Numbered from the stretch's first letter, positions 35,727-44,235 are shown. The stretch: 64,000 nucleotides of DNA from Leifsonia sp. PS1209 (GCF_012317045.1 NZ_CP051154.1:310001-374000), one strand, 5' to 3'. The notes: generated by a model from the letters alone, not told the origin. Translations and numbers: made by a program.

Positions 35727-36173
35727 GTCGGTTGCTCCTTTGTCCACTCGTCTTTCTCGCCGTCCCGGCACGAAGATCAAGAACGGGTGGAGGCTGAGCA
35801 GTGACCGGCAGGAGCGGTTGCTAAGTGGAGGAGCGCAGCGACGGAGTCTGCAAATAGTGAGGGTCGGTCGCGGAGCAGCCGGAGGCCGTTACGATCGCAG
35901 GCCGGAGCGGGGAGAAGACACGGCTCGCGCCGACGTAGTCGGCTCCGCGCAGAAACTCGTACCTGAGTCAACCCTGCGTGGGCGAGCTCTATCAACGTCC
36001 CCTGAGTTGTGCGATCCGATCACGCAGGTAGACGGCAAATGGGATGGCGACTTAGGGCGGCGTTGAACTCAAGCGCTGCCGATGATCCATGTGTCTGACG
36101 CCCACGGGAGGGACAAGGCAGGCAGCAAAGGAGGAAGTTGGTAGATCGGCCCCGGGCTGACGGGTTTCGGCAG
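35727..36173. other. non-coding stretch upstream of ArdC-like gene
   Basis: About 450 bp. Open frames exist in several phases but none has a good start or protein-like composition. It must hold the ArdC promoter. I see no RNA or repeat here. Confidence 0.35.
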
Positions 36174-36386
36174 TCAGTCCTTCGCGTTGGCCGATTTCTT
36201 CAGCCTCTTCTTCGTAGAGCGCTCAACCAGAATGGCCAGGTAGTCCTTCACCGGTCGGCCGACGAAGTCGTCGAACTCGGCGCGCGTGGCGTTCTCGATC
36301 TCTTCCCGGGACATGTCCGGGAACTTCGCCTGGAGGCGTTCAGTTACCTGCTGGATGGTGTCTTCGTCGGATACGTCTTTCGCCAC
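36174..36386 (-). CDS. three-helix-bundle domain protein
   Basis: 70 residues from GTG 36386. VSDEDTIQQVTERLQAKFPDMSREEIENATRAEFDDFVGRPVKDYLAILVERSTKKRL matches the small actinobacterial domain (EI..AV..L..RFP.....V...V......F...PVRDFV..LVER) that also precedes ArsC in fused arsenate reductases, as at 44646. Here it stands alone with a basic tail. Probably a dimerisation module; partner unknown. Confidence 0.65.
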   Translation of the reverse strand: MAKDVSDEDTIQQVTERLQAKFPDMSREEIENATRAEFDDFVGRPVKDYLAILVERSTKKRLKKSANAKD

Positions 36387-36537
36387 GCGCCGAGTGTCGC
36401 ACAGGAAGGTGAACACGAACACGAGCGTTTCACGCCGACAACCACCACGCACGATACGGCTTTAAGCGCCCAGGACGGTGACCCGCGAAGAAATCTGCGC
36501 GCATACCGGGAGCGGTGTCACGGAGTTATCGTGAACT

Positions 36538-36699
36538 ATGTCGACCAATGAGTCAGTGGAGTGCTCCTGCTGCGGCCGGGAGCGGCTCCGGCGTCAGGTT
36601 CACGCGCTTGGTGAGCGCAATGACGTGTACGTGTGTCGGCGCTGCGGTTTTTGGATAGCTGTGTTCTGGCGCGGAGACCGCGCTGACGTTTCTCGTTGA
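36538..36699 (+). CDS. small zinc-ribbon protein
   Basis: 53 residues: MSTNESVECSCCGRERL then NDVYVCRRCGFWIAVFWRGD. Two Cys pairs (C-x2-C at 9-12 or 11-12, and CRRC at about 33-36) spaced by 20 residues form a classical zinc ribbon. It is shorter than usual gene-finder limits. Function unknown; it could bind DNA or RNA or a partner protein. Confidence 0.55.
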   Translation: MSTNESVECSCCGRERLRRQVHALGERNDVYVCRRCGFWIAVFWRGDRADVSR

Positions 36700-36774
36700 G
36701 GGTTCGACTGATTCCTTCCGTGACGACCGCCGCGGCCAGCGACCTGGGCGTTGGCACACTGGCACGGCGACCCG

Positions 36775-37311
36775 TCACGCGGGATTCCTGATACTCGGGT
36801 TGTCACTGTCGGAACTGAGGTGGCGGTGCTTGAGCACGGCGCGGATGATGAGCGGAGCCCCGACGATCGCGGGAAGAAACCAGAACAACCACGAGGGCAG
36901 CAGGCGCCAAAGGGGGAGCTGGGGTCCGTTGTCGACGTAGAACGCGGTCAGCATGGCGACGTAGGAGACTCCCATGGCGATGATGTGTGGAGCGTTGCCG
37001 GGTCGGTGGAGCCGACGGTAGATGAACCCGAAGGAGGCCGCGACGGCAGCGACGGCACCCGCCGCAACAAGGGGCAGATCGGCGGGCCACCGGAAGGCGG
37101 ACATCGCGCACGCGGAAGCGAAGACGATCAGAATCGCTCCGAAGTAGAACCGGCCACTGACAACGTGCCGGCCGGAGCCTTTTCGGCTGAACATGGCAAC
37201 CAGCCCACTCGCGATTGCGACCAGAGCCGCCGCGACGTGGATTCCGAGCAGGGCGAGGAAGACGGCGGAGAGCGAGGCTACGTCCAGTCCGAGCAGGGGT
37301 TCCGTGCGCAT
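36775..37311 (-). CDS. DUF2306-like membrane protein
   Basis: 178 residues with about five transmembrane helices. IHVAAALVAIASGLVAMFSRKGSGRHVVSGRFYF carries the His, Arg-Lys-Gly and His-x-x-x-Gly pattern of DUF2306 membrane proteins, followed by HIIAMGVSYVAMLTAFYVDNG. Function of the family is unknown. It precedes the arsenic genes on the same strand but with a separate start. Confidence 0.65.
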   Translation of the reverse strand: MRTEPLLGLDVASLSAVFLALLGIHVAAALVAIASGLVAMFSRKGSGRHVVSGRFYFGAILIVFASACAMSAFRWPADLPLVAAGAVAAVAASFGFIYRRLHRPGNAPHIIAMGVSYVAMLTAFYVDNGPQLPLWRLLPSWLFWFLPAIVGAPLIIRAVLKHRHLSSDSDNPSIRNPA

Positions 37312-37363
37312 GAGAGGCCTCCCTCCGGTGCGCTCAGGGTAGCGCTGCGCAAGGGGGTGCGGA

Positions 37364-37858
37364 CTACTGTTCCCGTCGCCGCTCGATGAGGATGGTGTCG
37401 CGCCATTGCCCGGCCCACGGCCCGTAGGTCATCAGGGCGATGCGTTCGCGATGTCCGACCACTCGGAAGCCGACCTGCTCGTGGAGACGGAGGCTGGCGG
37501 TGTTCTCGCGGAAGATGCTCGACTGGATCGTCCAGATGCCCGCGTTGTCGCACGCGTTGATCAGCTCGTCCAGGAGCAGCCGTCCAAGTCCGTGGCCGCG
37601 CGCGCGGTCGGCAACGTACACGGAGTGTTCGACGACGCCCCGGTAGACCTCGCGTAAGGAGACCGGAGACACGGCTGCCCAGCCGGCGACGCCGCCTTCA
37701 TCGACCGCGACAAGTCGCCCAACCTGCAGTTTGCTCGCGTCGAATTGCTCCCACGATGGAGGCTCCGACTCGAACGTGGCGTTGCCCGTCGCGATCCCCT
37801 CGACGTAGATCCGCTCGACCTCGGACCAGTCCGCGAGCGTGAGCGTGCGAATGATCAT
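37364..37858 (-). CDS. GNAT N-acetyltransferase, ArsN/Pat-like
   Basis: 164 residues. Typical phosphinothricin-acetyltransferase features: IRTLTLADWSEVERIYVEGIATGNATFESEPPSW at the N-terminus, VEHSVYVADRARGHGLGRLLLDELI (acetyl-CoA-binding R-x-x-G-x-G/L) and NTASLRLHEQVGFRVVGHRERIA. Such enzymes in ars clusters (ArsN1) acetylate arsinothricin, an arsenic analogue of phosphinothricin. The place directly next to ars genes favours ArsN over herbicide acetylation. Confidence 0.75.
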   Translation of the reverse strand: MIIRTLTLADWSEVERIYVEGIATGNATFESEPPSWEQFDASKLQVGRLVAVDEGGVAGWAAVSPVSLREVYRGVVEHSVYVADRARGHGLGRLLLDELINACDNAGIWTIQSSIFRENTASLRLHEQVGFRVVGHRERIALMTYGPWAGQWRDTILIERRREQ

Positions 37859-37891
37859 TCGGCTGCCGTGCTTCCCAGAGTCGTCACCGGA

Positions 37892-38302
37892 TCATTCTTC
37901 AGCGGGTGCCACCCATTCCACCAGCTCCTCGACCTGCACCAAGATCGTGCCCCGGAGCTCCCGAACGCCGTCGAGGTCCCAGGTCGCCGGGTCGGGGAAC
38001 TCCCACTGCACGAACTGACCCGCCACAGGGCCGGGGAGCTCGAGCCCGGGCTTCATGGCCACGACGATGTCAGCGGCCGCAAGGTCCTCTACCGTCACCG
38101 CTCGAGGCTGCGCGTCGGAGCTGTCGATACCGAGCTCGGCGAGAGCCTGAACCACAGGCTGGCTTGGCCCGTCGGCCGGTGCTGTGCCGGCGCTGGTGGC
38201 GTGGGCGCGATCGCCGGCGACGCGACGGAAGAGGTGGGATCCAAGCTGCGACCGGCCGGCGTTGTGGGTGCAGAGGAAGAGGACGGTGGGGGCGTCGTTC
38301 AT
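37892..38302 (-). CDS. arsC: arsenate reductase, low-molecular-weight phosphatase type
   Basis: 136 residues from ATG 38302, overlapping the flavoprotein stop; the longer frame is spurious. P-loop VLFLCTHNAGRSQLGSHLF has the nucleophile Cys11 in C-x5-R-S. Later parts (TSAGTAPADGPSQPVVQALAELGID, VVAMKPGLELPGP) follow the ArsC fold, but the usual Met-Gly-Cys...Cys-Pro pair is absent, so it may use a different thiol partner such as mycothiol/mycoredoxin. It reduces As(V) to As(III). Confidence 0.85.
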   Translation of the reverse strand: MNDAPTVLFLCTHNAGRSQLGSHLFRRVAGDRAHATSAGTAPADGPSQPVVQALAELGIDSSDAQPRAVTVEDLAAADIVVAMKPGLELPGPVAGQFVQWEFPDPATWDLDGVRELRGTILVQVEELVEWVAPAEE

Positions 38303-39684
38303 ACCGTGATCTCGGTTTCGATGGTGGCTCGTGTCCAGGCTTGGGTCGCCGCCTGGACGGCATCCCACGGTGAGCCGAGTGGCGGCGTGTAGGAGAGGTC
38401 GAGGTCGCTGATCTGCTGCACGGTGAGGCCGGCGAACAGCGCCGTCGCGTAGGTGTCGACGCGCTTGGCGGTCTCGGTGCCGAGGCGGCCGACGAGTTGA
38501 GCGCCGAGGAGGCGTCCGTTGTCGGCGTCTCCGGTGATGCGGATGCTGATCGGCTGGGCGCCCGGGTAGTAGCGCTTGTGGTCGTCGGCGGTGGTCTGGG
38601 TGGTGACGCTCTGGAAGCCGGCGGCGTGCGCTTCGTGGTCGCGAAGACCGGTTCGCGCGGCGACGAGGTCGAAGACCTTGACGACCTGTGTTCCGACCGA
38701 GCCGGCGAAGCGGGCGTCGCCACCGATTGCGTTCTCCCCGGCCACGCGTCCCTGCTTGTGCGCGGTCGTCCCGAGCGGGAGATAGGTGACCCCGAGCAGC
38801 CGGTGGTGGGTGACGACCCCGTCGCCGGCCGCGTAGACGTGGGGCAGGCCGGTTCGCATCTGCTCGTCGACGACGACCGCGCGGCCGGCGCCGAGGGTGG
38901 CTCCGGCGGATTCCAGGAGCTGAGTGTTCGGGCGGACACCGACAACAGCGAGCACGATGTCGGCTCGCAGGTTGACGGGCTGGCCGTCGTGGTCGGCGCG
39001 GACAAGCAAACCGTCGGTGTCCTTCTCGACCGAGCGAACCACGGTGCGGGTGCGCACGTGCACGCCGTGGCTGGTCAGCTCCTCGTGGACGGAGGAGCCG
39101 AGTTCCGGGTCGAGGGTGGAGAGGACTTCGGGTCCGCGCTGCAGGACGGTGACGTCGATGCCGCGCGCGCTGAATCCCTCGGCCATCTCGAGACCGACGT
39201 AGCCGGCGCCGATGATGATCGCGGTGCGCGGGTCGCGTGCTTCTAGGTCGCGGTCCAGGGCGAAGGTGTCGCCCATCGAGTGGATGACGTGCAGCCCATC
39301 GGCGGGGGTGAGCTGGTCGAGTCCGGTTATGCCCGCGTGCGAGGGGAGCGCGCCGGTGCCGACGATCAGCTCGTCGTAGCCGATCACGGACTCGGTTCCG
39401 TCCGCCGCCCGGACGTTCAATCGCTGACCCGCGACGTCGATGCCGGTGGCGAGTGTGTTGAGCCTGAGTGACATCCCGGTCGCCTCGAGGTCGGCGTGGG
39501 TCCTGTGGGCGAGCGACTGCCACGGGCGCACGTCACCGGAGAAGTAGTACGGGATGCCGCAGATGGAGAAGTTCGGGTATTCGTCGGCGACGACGACGGT
39601 GACGTCAGTCGCCGGGTCGAGTTCGCGGGCGCGCAGCGCGGCGGAGATTCCGGCGTCGCTGCCGCCGATGGCGACGAGATGCAT
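38299..39684 (-). CDS. FAD/NAD(P)-dependent oxidoreductase of the ars island
   Basis: 461 residues. N-terminal FAD Rossmann motif (IGGSDAGISAALRARELDP), active-site-like Cys in YPNFSICGIPYYFSGD, NAD-binding GAGYVGLEMAEGF and C-terminal dimerisation domain (TGDADNGRLLGAQLVG). It belongs to the CoA-disulfide reductase/NADH oxidase group of class I disulfide oxidoreductases. It sits between aquaporin and arsC in one minus-strand operon. It may recycle the thiol used by ArsC; the real substrate is unknown. Confidence 0.82.
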   Translation of the reverse strand: MHLVAIGGSDAGISAALRARELDPATDVTVVVADEYPNFSICGIPYYFSGDVRPWQSLAHRTHADLEATGMSLRLNTLATGIDVAGQRLNVRAADGTESVIGYDELIVGTGALPSHAGITGLDQLTPADGLHVIHSMGDTFALDRDLEARDPRTAIIIGAGYVGLEMAEGFSARGIDVTVLQRGPEVLSTLDPELGSSVHEELTSHGVHVRTRTVVRSVEKDTDGLLVRADHDGQPVNLRADIVLAVVGVRPNTQLLESAGATLGAGRAVVVDEQMRTGLPHVYAAGDGVVTHHRLLGVTYLPLGTTAHKQGRVAGENAIGGDARFAGSVGTQVVKVFDLVAARTGLRDHEAHAAGFQSVTTQTTADDHKRYYPGAQPISIRITGDADNGRLLGAQLVGRLGTETAKRVDTYATALFAGLTVQQISDLDLSYTPPLGSPWDAVQAATQAWTRATIETEITV

Positions 39685-39697
39685 GGGATGGTTCCGT

Positions 39698-40435
39698 TCA
39701 GCGATCGGTGGTCTGCGGGATGACGACGTCCGCTGCGGCCTCGGCCAAGACCTTCTCCGAGCGGAATAGCGCCAGGGTGAGTCCGACGTCGATGGCGGCG
39801 CCGACGAGTTGGGCGGCGATGAAGGGGAGGACGGACGCCGGGGCGATCCCGGCGAACGAGTCGGAGAAGATCCGGCCGATCGTAACGGCGGGGTTCGCGA
39901 ACGAGGTGGAGCTGGTGAACCAGTAGGCGGCGCCGATGTAGGCGCCGATCGCGGGGGCGGCAGCGGCGCTGCGGCCGGATCGCGCCAGCGCGAGGATCAG
40001 CATGATGAGCCCGGCCGTCGCGACGACTTCGCCGATGAGCGTCCCGGCAGTGACCCGCTCGGTGGTGGCGACGTGCGTGGGCAGCTCGAACATCGCGTTG
40101 GCGAGTAGGGCTCCGCCGATGGCGCCGACGACCTGCGCGAGGATGTATGCCCCCGCCTCGGCGAGGGTCAGTCCGTTGCGGGCGGAGCGGCCGACGATCC
40201 AGTCGACAAGTGAGACGACCGGGTTGAAGTGGGCTCCGGAGACGGGGCCGAACAAGAGGATCAGCACGGCGAGGCCGAGGGCGGTGGCGATGCTGTTCTC
40301 GAGCAGCTGCAGGCCGGTGTCGTGAGAGAGGCGGCTGGCGGCGATCCCGGAGCCGACGACGACCGTGACGAGCAGTCCGGTTCCGAGGAATTCGGCGAGC
40401 AGGCGAGAGAGAAGGCGCGTGTTCATTGGCTTCAT
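39698..40435 (-). CDS. aquaporin-family channel (AqpS-like)
   Basis: 245 residues from ATG 40435 (40426 also possible). Six transmembrane helices plus the two pore half-helices: GPVSGAHFNPVVSL and TSFANPAVTIGR, giving NPV and NPA boxes. In ars operons without a pump, AqpS-type channels let As(III) formed by ArsC leave down its gradient. The divergent arsR-arsC fusion shares its promoter. Substrate assignment is by context. Confidence 0.85.
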   Translation of the reverse strand: MKPMNTRLLSRLLAEFLGTGLLVTVVVGSGIAASRLSHDTGLQLLENSIATALGLAVLILLFGPVSGAHFNPVVSLVDWIVGRSARNGLTLAEAGAYILAQVVGAIGGALLANAMFELPTHVATTERVTAGTLIGEVVATAGLIMLILALARSGRSAAAAPAIGAYIGAAYWFTSSTSFANPAVTIGRIFSDSFAGIAPASVLPFIAAQLVGAAIDVGLTLALFRSEKVLAEAAADVVIPQTTDR

Positions 40436-40451
40436 CTTGACCGGTAGGAGA

Positions 40452-40473
40452 TACCTCAGTCAACATTGAGGTA
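40452..40473. promoter_or_regulatory. ArsR operator between aquaporin and arsR-arsC fusion
   Basis: TACCTCA (40452-40458) and TGAGGTA (40467-40473) form a perfect inverted repeat with an 8-base spacer. The right arm touches the ATG of the fusion gene (40474). It lies 17 bp from the aquaporin start, so one repressor dimer could control both. Confidence 0.7.
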
Positions 40474-41142
40474 ATGAACACTGGGCGAAATCCGTTGGAG
40501 ACGCGAGCCGCGTTGCACGCGGCTCTGGCGGATCCCCTGCGTCTGCGAATCGTGGACCTTCTCGTGCTCGGCGATCTGACTCCGGGAGAGCTCGTCGCGC
40601 AGCTGGCGGTCTCCACCAATCTGCTCGCGCACCACCTTGCGGTCCTGGAGCGTGAAGGCATCATCGTGCGCGAGCGTTCGGAGGGCGATCGCCGCAGGAC
40701 GTACGTGCGCCTGCGGCCGGCCGCGCTCACTGCGCTGGGGCCGTCTGCGGATGATGCCGCGCGTCGGGTCGTGTTCGTGTGCACGGCGAACTCGGCGCGG
40801 TCTCAGTTGGCGGAGGCGCTCTGGTCGCGCTCCAGCGATGTCCCGGCCCTTTCCGCGGGGACGCACCCGGCGCCCGGGGTCGCGGTGGGTGCGGTGCAGG
40901 TCGCGGCGCGACATGGTGTCGTTCTGGCGGGACGACCGAAGCTGTACGCGGATGTCGTCGAGGTTGGTGACTATGTCGTCACGGTCTGTGACCGAGCGCA
41001 CGAGGAGCTCGGGTACGGCGACGCTCATTGGTCGATTCCCGATCCGGTGCCGGACGGCAGCTCGAAAGCGTTCGAGGCTGCCTTCGACGAGATCGCACGC
41101 CGGGTCGGCTCCCTCGCCGCACACCTGACGCGGAGCGCATAG
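40474..41142 (+). CDS. ArsR-ArsC fusion protein
   Basis: 222 residues. Residues 1-90 are an ArsR winged helix (ALADPLRLRIVDLLVLGDLTPGELVAQLAVSTNLLAHHLAVLEREGI). Residues 95-222 are a low-molecular-weight phosphatase-type ArsC with P-loop VVFVCTANSARSQL (Cys103 to Ser110), SAGTHPAPG and DYVVTVCDRAHEEL. The HTH lacks an obvious As(III) Cys triad. The ATG abuts the operator, so mRNA is probably leaderless. Sensor and enzyme in one chain may let the enzyme's state affect DNA binding. Confidence 0.88.
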   Translation: MNTGRNPLETRAALHAALADPLRLRIVDLLVLGDLTPGELVAQLAVSTNLLAHHLAVLEREGIIVRERSEGDRRRTYVRLRPAALTALGPSADDAARRVVFVCTANSARSQLAEALWSRSSDVPALSAGTHPAPGVAVGAVQVAARHGVVLAGRPKLYADVVEVGDYVVTVCDRAHEELGYGDAHWSIPDPVPDGSSKAFEAAFDEIARRVGSLAAHLTRSA

Positions 41143-41165
41143 CGCACGACGGTCGGGCCACTCGG

Positions 41166-41519
41166 TTAGAGCGCTGTCGTGAGGACCTTCGACACGCGCT
41201 CCAGGCTTCCTGGGACGAGCTTGTAGTACGACCAGGTGCCACGCTTCGACCGGGTGATGTAGCCCGCGTCGAGCAGAAGCTTGAGGTGATGTGACACCGT
41301 CGGCTGGCTGAGCCCGATCGGTTCGGTCAGATCGCAGACGCACGCTTCCTGGCCCTCCGAGTTGGCCACGATCGAGAGCAGGCGAAGTCGGGTCGGGTCG
41401 CCGAGAGCCTTGAACGCCGCCGCCATCGACTCCGCCTCGTCGAGGGAGAGGGTCTCGCTCGTCACAGGAGTGCAGCAGGCGTTCACGGGTGTGATCGGGA
41501 GTGCTTCGAGAACGGCCAT
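41166..41519 (-). CDS. arsR: ArsR-family arsenite-responsive repressor
   Basis: 117 residues. Winged helix with GDPTRLRLLSIVANSEGQEACVCDLTEPIGLSQPTVSHHLKLL. Cysteines lie at 15-16 (NACCTPV) and 60/62 (ACVCDL). The N-terminal Cys pair plus one in the core is the arrangement reported for the Corynebacterium glutamicum ArsR sensors. Divergent from the flavoprotein gene at 41605, with an operator-like dyad between (41538-41555). Confidence 0.92.
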   Translation of the reverse strand: MAVLEALPITPVNACCTPVTSETLSLDEAESMAAAFKALGDPTRLRLLSIVANSEGQEACVCDLTEPIGLSQPTVSHHLKLLLDAGYITRSKRGTWSYYKLVPGSLERVSKVLTTAL

Positions 41520-41537
41520 GCGACTAGTCTAGCCGTA

Positions 41538-41555
41538 CATTGACAGATTTCGATG
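41538..41555. promoter_or_regulatory. ArsR-type operator, site A
   Basis: CATTGA-N6-TCGATG, a near-perfect inverted repeat, 18 bp before the arsR start. The same pattern occurs at 43236 and 44185. Confidence 0.65.
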
Positions 41556-41604
41556 AAGCAGGCACACTGTAAATCGAAAACCTTCAATGAATGGAGAATG
41601 AGGG

Positions 41605-42915
41605 ATGACTCTCGTCGACCTGACCGTCCCCACGATCCGCAGCAGCCGCCTCGACGGGCTCCCGGTGGCGATCATCGGCGCCGGGCCGATCGGGCTCGCG
41701 GCCGCCGCCCACTTGGTCGAACGGGGCATCCCGTTCGAGATCTATGAGACCGGCGACACGTCCGGCCACACCGTCTCCCAGTGGGGGCATATCCGTTTCT
41801 TCTCGCCGTGGAAGATGCTGGTGGACCCGGCCGCCGCTCGGCTCCTGGCTGAAACAGGGTGGGCGAGTCCCGACGAGAAGCAGCTGCCCACCGGCGGCCA
41901 GTTCCTGGATGACTACCTGGCGCCGCTGGCTGCAATCGACTCGATCCGTCCGCACATCCGTTACGGCGTCACCGTCACCGACGTCAGTCGCGAGGGCATG
42001 GATCGCACCCGGAGCACCGGCCGCGCCGACACCCCCTTCCTGCTGCGCATCAGCGATGCGGACGGCGTGCGGGAGGTCACGGCCCGCGCCGTCATCGACG
42101 CATCCGGCACCTACCTGACCCCGAACAGCCTCGCCTCGTCCGGACTCGACCCTCTCGGGCTGCCGGCGGTCGCCGGGCACGTCTCGCACGCGCTGCCGGA
42201 TGTGGTCGGGCGCGAGCGCGCCCGGTTCGCCGGCAAGCGCGTCACCGTCGTCGGCGCTGGACACTCCGCCGCCAACACCCTCCTGAACCTCGCCGCCCTT
42301 AAGCGTGAGGTGCCGGAAACGCGGATCACCTGGCTGATCCGCAACGCGAGCGCCGTCCGGGTCACCACCTCGGATGACGACCAGCTGATCGAGCGCGCCG
42401 CTATCGGCAAGCGCGTCGACCGTCTCATCGCCACCGGCGCCATCCAGCAGATCGACCGGTTCGAAATCCTTCGCCTCGCCGCAACCGAGAACGGCGTCAA
42501 GCTGATCGGCCAGCGAGCGGGCGAGCGGGTCGAGCACGACACCGACATCGTGGTGAACGCGACCGGGTTCCGGCCCGACCTCGACATGCTGCGCGAGATC
42601 CGGCTCGACCTGGACGAGATCGTGGAGGCTCCCGTCCGGCTGGCGCCGCTGATCGACCCGAACATCCACTCCTGCGGCACGGTCGAGCCCCACGGGTTCG
42701 CCGAGTTGCAGCAGCCCGAGCCGAACTTCTTCCTCGCCGGGATGAAGTCCTACGGACGCGCCCCGACGTTCCTCCTCGCCACCGGATACGAGCAGGTCCG
42801 ATCCATCACCGCCTACCTCGCCGGCGACATCGCGTCGGCACGCAACGTGCAACTGGTGCTCCCGGCCACAGGCGTGTGCTCGACCGGCGCGAGCGGGTCG
42901 TCCTGCTGCTCCTAA
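41605..42915 (+). CDS. flavin/NADPH-binding protein of ars islands (ArsO-like)
   Basis: 436 residues. Two Rossmann motifs, AIIGAGPIGLAAAAHL and VTVVGAGHSAANTLLNLAAL, and the FxxATGFRPD-like VVNATGFRPDLDML place it in the flavin-monooxygenase/thioredoxin-reductase-like group found in ars operons. The C-terminus is Cys-rich (VCSTGASGSSCCS), possibly for As(III) or thiols. It is transcribed away from arsR. The reaction is not known with certainty. Confidence 0.75.
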   Translation: MTLVDLTVPTIRSSRLDGLPVAIIGAGPIGLAAAAHLVERGIPFEIYETGDTSGHTVSQWGHIRFFSPWKMLVDPAAARLLAETGWASPDEKQLPTGGQFLDDYLAPLAAIDSIRPHIRYGVTVTDVSREGMDRTRSTGRADTPFLLRISDADGVREVTARAVIDASGTYLTPNSLASSGLDPLGLPAVAGHVSHALPDVVGRERARFAGKRVTVVGAGHSAANTLLNLAALKREVPETRITWLIRNASAVRVTTSDDDQLIERAAIGKRVDRLIATGAIQQIDRFEILRLAATENGVKLIGQRAGERVEHDTDIVVNATGFRPDLDMLREIRLDLDEIVEAPVRLAPLIDPNIHSCGTVEPHGFAELQQPEPNFFLAGMKSYGRAPTFLLATGYEQVRSITAYLAGDIASARNVQLVLPATGVCSTGASGSSCCS

Positions 42916-43220
42916 GCAGTGCCCTTCTCGCGGAGGGCTTCGATGATCATTCCAGTCGTCGGAGCTCCCGCAAGGCCCTCTGGCGTCCGGTACACGCGAC
43001 AGGCGAGAGCGTCGGTGGGGATGCCGTCGAACAGATCCTGTCCGTCCACAAGGATCGTGGGCGAGCCCGCGAATCCGAGCACCGTTGCTTCGTCGGGGGT
43101 GGTCACCGTTCGCGTCTCCAGATGCGCCGTCGGCCGCACGAGGTCAAGAGCTGCTCGAACTCGGTCGGACGCCTCTACCCAATTCGGGCAGTCATCGATG
43201 TGGAGCACGATTACGTTCAT
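42912..43220 (-). CDS. thioredoxin-fold small protein
   Basis: 102 residues from ATG 43220; the longer frame runs antisense to the fusion gene. MNVIVLHIDDCPNWVEASDRVRAALD has a single Cys11, and FAGSPTILVDGQDLFDG is the cis-Pro loop of a thioredoxin fold. This family is common beside merB and ars genes. Divergent from the arsR-arsC fusion at 43251, with an operator in the 30-bp gap. It might carry arsenite or mercury or act as a reductant. Confidence 0.75.
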   Translation of the reverse strand: MNVIVLHIDDCPNWVEASDRVRAALDLVRPTAHLETRTVTTPDEATVLGFAGSPTILVDGQDLFDGIPTDALACRVYRTPEGLAGAPTTGMIIEALREKGTA

Positions 43221-43235
43221 TGCACAATTCTCGCG

Positions 43236-43253
43236 CATAGACTCCCATCTATG
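43236..43253. promoter_or_regulatory. ArsR-type operator, site B
   Basis: CATAGA-N6-TCTATG is a perfect 6+6 inverted repeat. The last three bases are the ATG of the arsR-arsC fusion gene, so a bound repressor would block both transcription and the start of a leaderless mRNA. Confidence 0.7.
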
Positions 43254-44147
43254 AGCGGAGCGCAAGCGGTTAGCCCGGACCTGCAGAGCCTCAAGCGCAT
43301 CAGCGATCCCACCCGCGCCGCCCTCCTCCGGATCATCCTCGATTCCGAGGAGGGCCGGGGGTCGGTGACCCGCATGGCCGAGACCCTCGGGCTCACGCAA
43401 CCGACCGTGTCTCACCACTTGCGGATGCTCAAGAACGAGGGACTGGTCGAGCGCGAACAGATCGGCCGCACGGCGTGGTATTCGATCACGCCCTCCCAGC
43501 TCGACCGCGTCGCCAACCTGGTCCGCGACGGCGAGACACGCGACGACGCGGCGGCGCTGGAGCGCATCGTCGCCGACCTGACCACGCGATACCGAGGGGT
43601 ACTGGCACCGGACATCGTCAGCTCGTACGTGCAGGACAGCTACCGGATGCTGGGCGAGCGTGCGGGCTCGCACCCGACCCGAGCGTCCCAGACCAGCAGC
43701 TTCACGATCGATCGGCTCGACGCGCTCCTACGGGCCGACGAAACCACCCACACCGTGCCGGAGGTGCTGTTCGTCTGTGTGCAGAACGCCGGCCGCTCCC
43801 AGCTCGCCTCTGCGATCCTGCGCCAGCTCGCCGGCGACCGGGTCATCGTCCGTACGGCCGGCTCGGAGCCGGCGGAGGCCGTGCGCTCCACGATCGTCAC
43901 CGTGCTCGACGAGATCGGCACCCCGCTCGGCGGCGAGTTCCCCAAGCCGCTCACCGACGAGGCGGTCCGCGCAGCCGACTACGTGATCACCATGGGCTGT
44001 GGTGACGCCTGCCCCATCTACCCGGGCCGCGAATACCTGGACTGGGACATCCCCGACCCCGTCGGGCAACCGATCGCCCGCGTCCGCGAGATCCGAAACG
44101 ACATCGAGGGTCGCGTCCGCGACCTTCTCGAGCGGATCGAAAAGTGA
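43251..44147 (+). CDS. ArsR-helical domain-ArsC fusion protein
   Basis: 298 residues from ATG 43251. Residues 8-85 form the ArsR winged helix (SDPTRAALLRIILDSEEGRGSVTRMAETLGLTQPTVSHHLRML). Residues 100-165 are the three-helix domain (ALERIVADLTTRYRGVLAPDIVSSYVQDSYRML). Residues 170-298 are ArsC with P-loop VLFVCVQNAGRSQL (Cys176) and the redox pair region [19 protein letters not shown]. This ArsC uses a thioredoxin-type resolving Cys pair, consistent with trxB at the end of the cluster. Confidence 0.9.
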   Translation: MSGAQAVSPDLQSLKRISDPTRAALLRIILDSEEGRGSVTRMAETLGLTQPTVSHHLRMLKNEGLVEREQIGRTAWYSITPSQLDRVANLVRDGETRDDAAALERIVADLTTRYRGVLAPDIVSSYVQDSYRMLGERAGSHPTRASQTSSFTIDRLDALLRADETTHTVPEVLFVCVQNAGRSQLASAILRQLAGDRVIVRTAGSEPAEAVRSTIVTVLDEIGTPLGGEFPKPLTDEAVRAADYVITMGCGDACPIYPGREYLDWDIPDPVGQPIARVREIRNDIEGRVRDLLERIEK

Positions 44148-44184
44148 ACGATTGCCGAATTCGGCGATAGACGACTGGAAAAAG

Positions 44185-44202
44185 CATTGACCTACATCTA
44201 TG
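44185..44202. promoter_or_regulatory. ArsR-type operator, site C
   Basis: CATTGA-N6-TCTATG, the third copy of the pattern, 34 bp before the arsC ATG at 44236. Its TTGACC could be a -35 element, so the repressor would sit on the promoter. Just upstream, GCCGAATTCGGC (44154-44165) is another perfect palindrome that may end the preceding transcript. Confidence 0.65.
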
Positions 44203-44235
44203 CTTAACGAAGATCGTTGAGAACCGAGGAGAACC

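Noticed and set aside
37892..39523. 543-residue frame including ArsC
   Set aside because: Only the last 136 residues are protein-like; the rest is antisense-phase sequence inside the flavoprotein gene.
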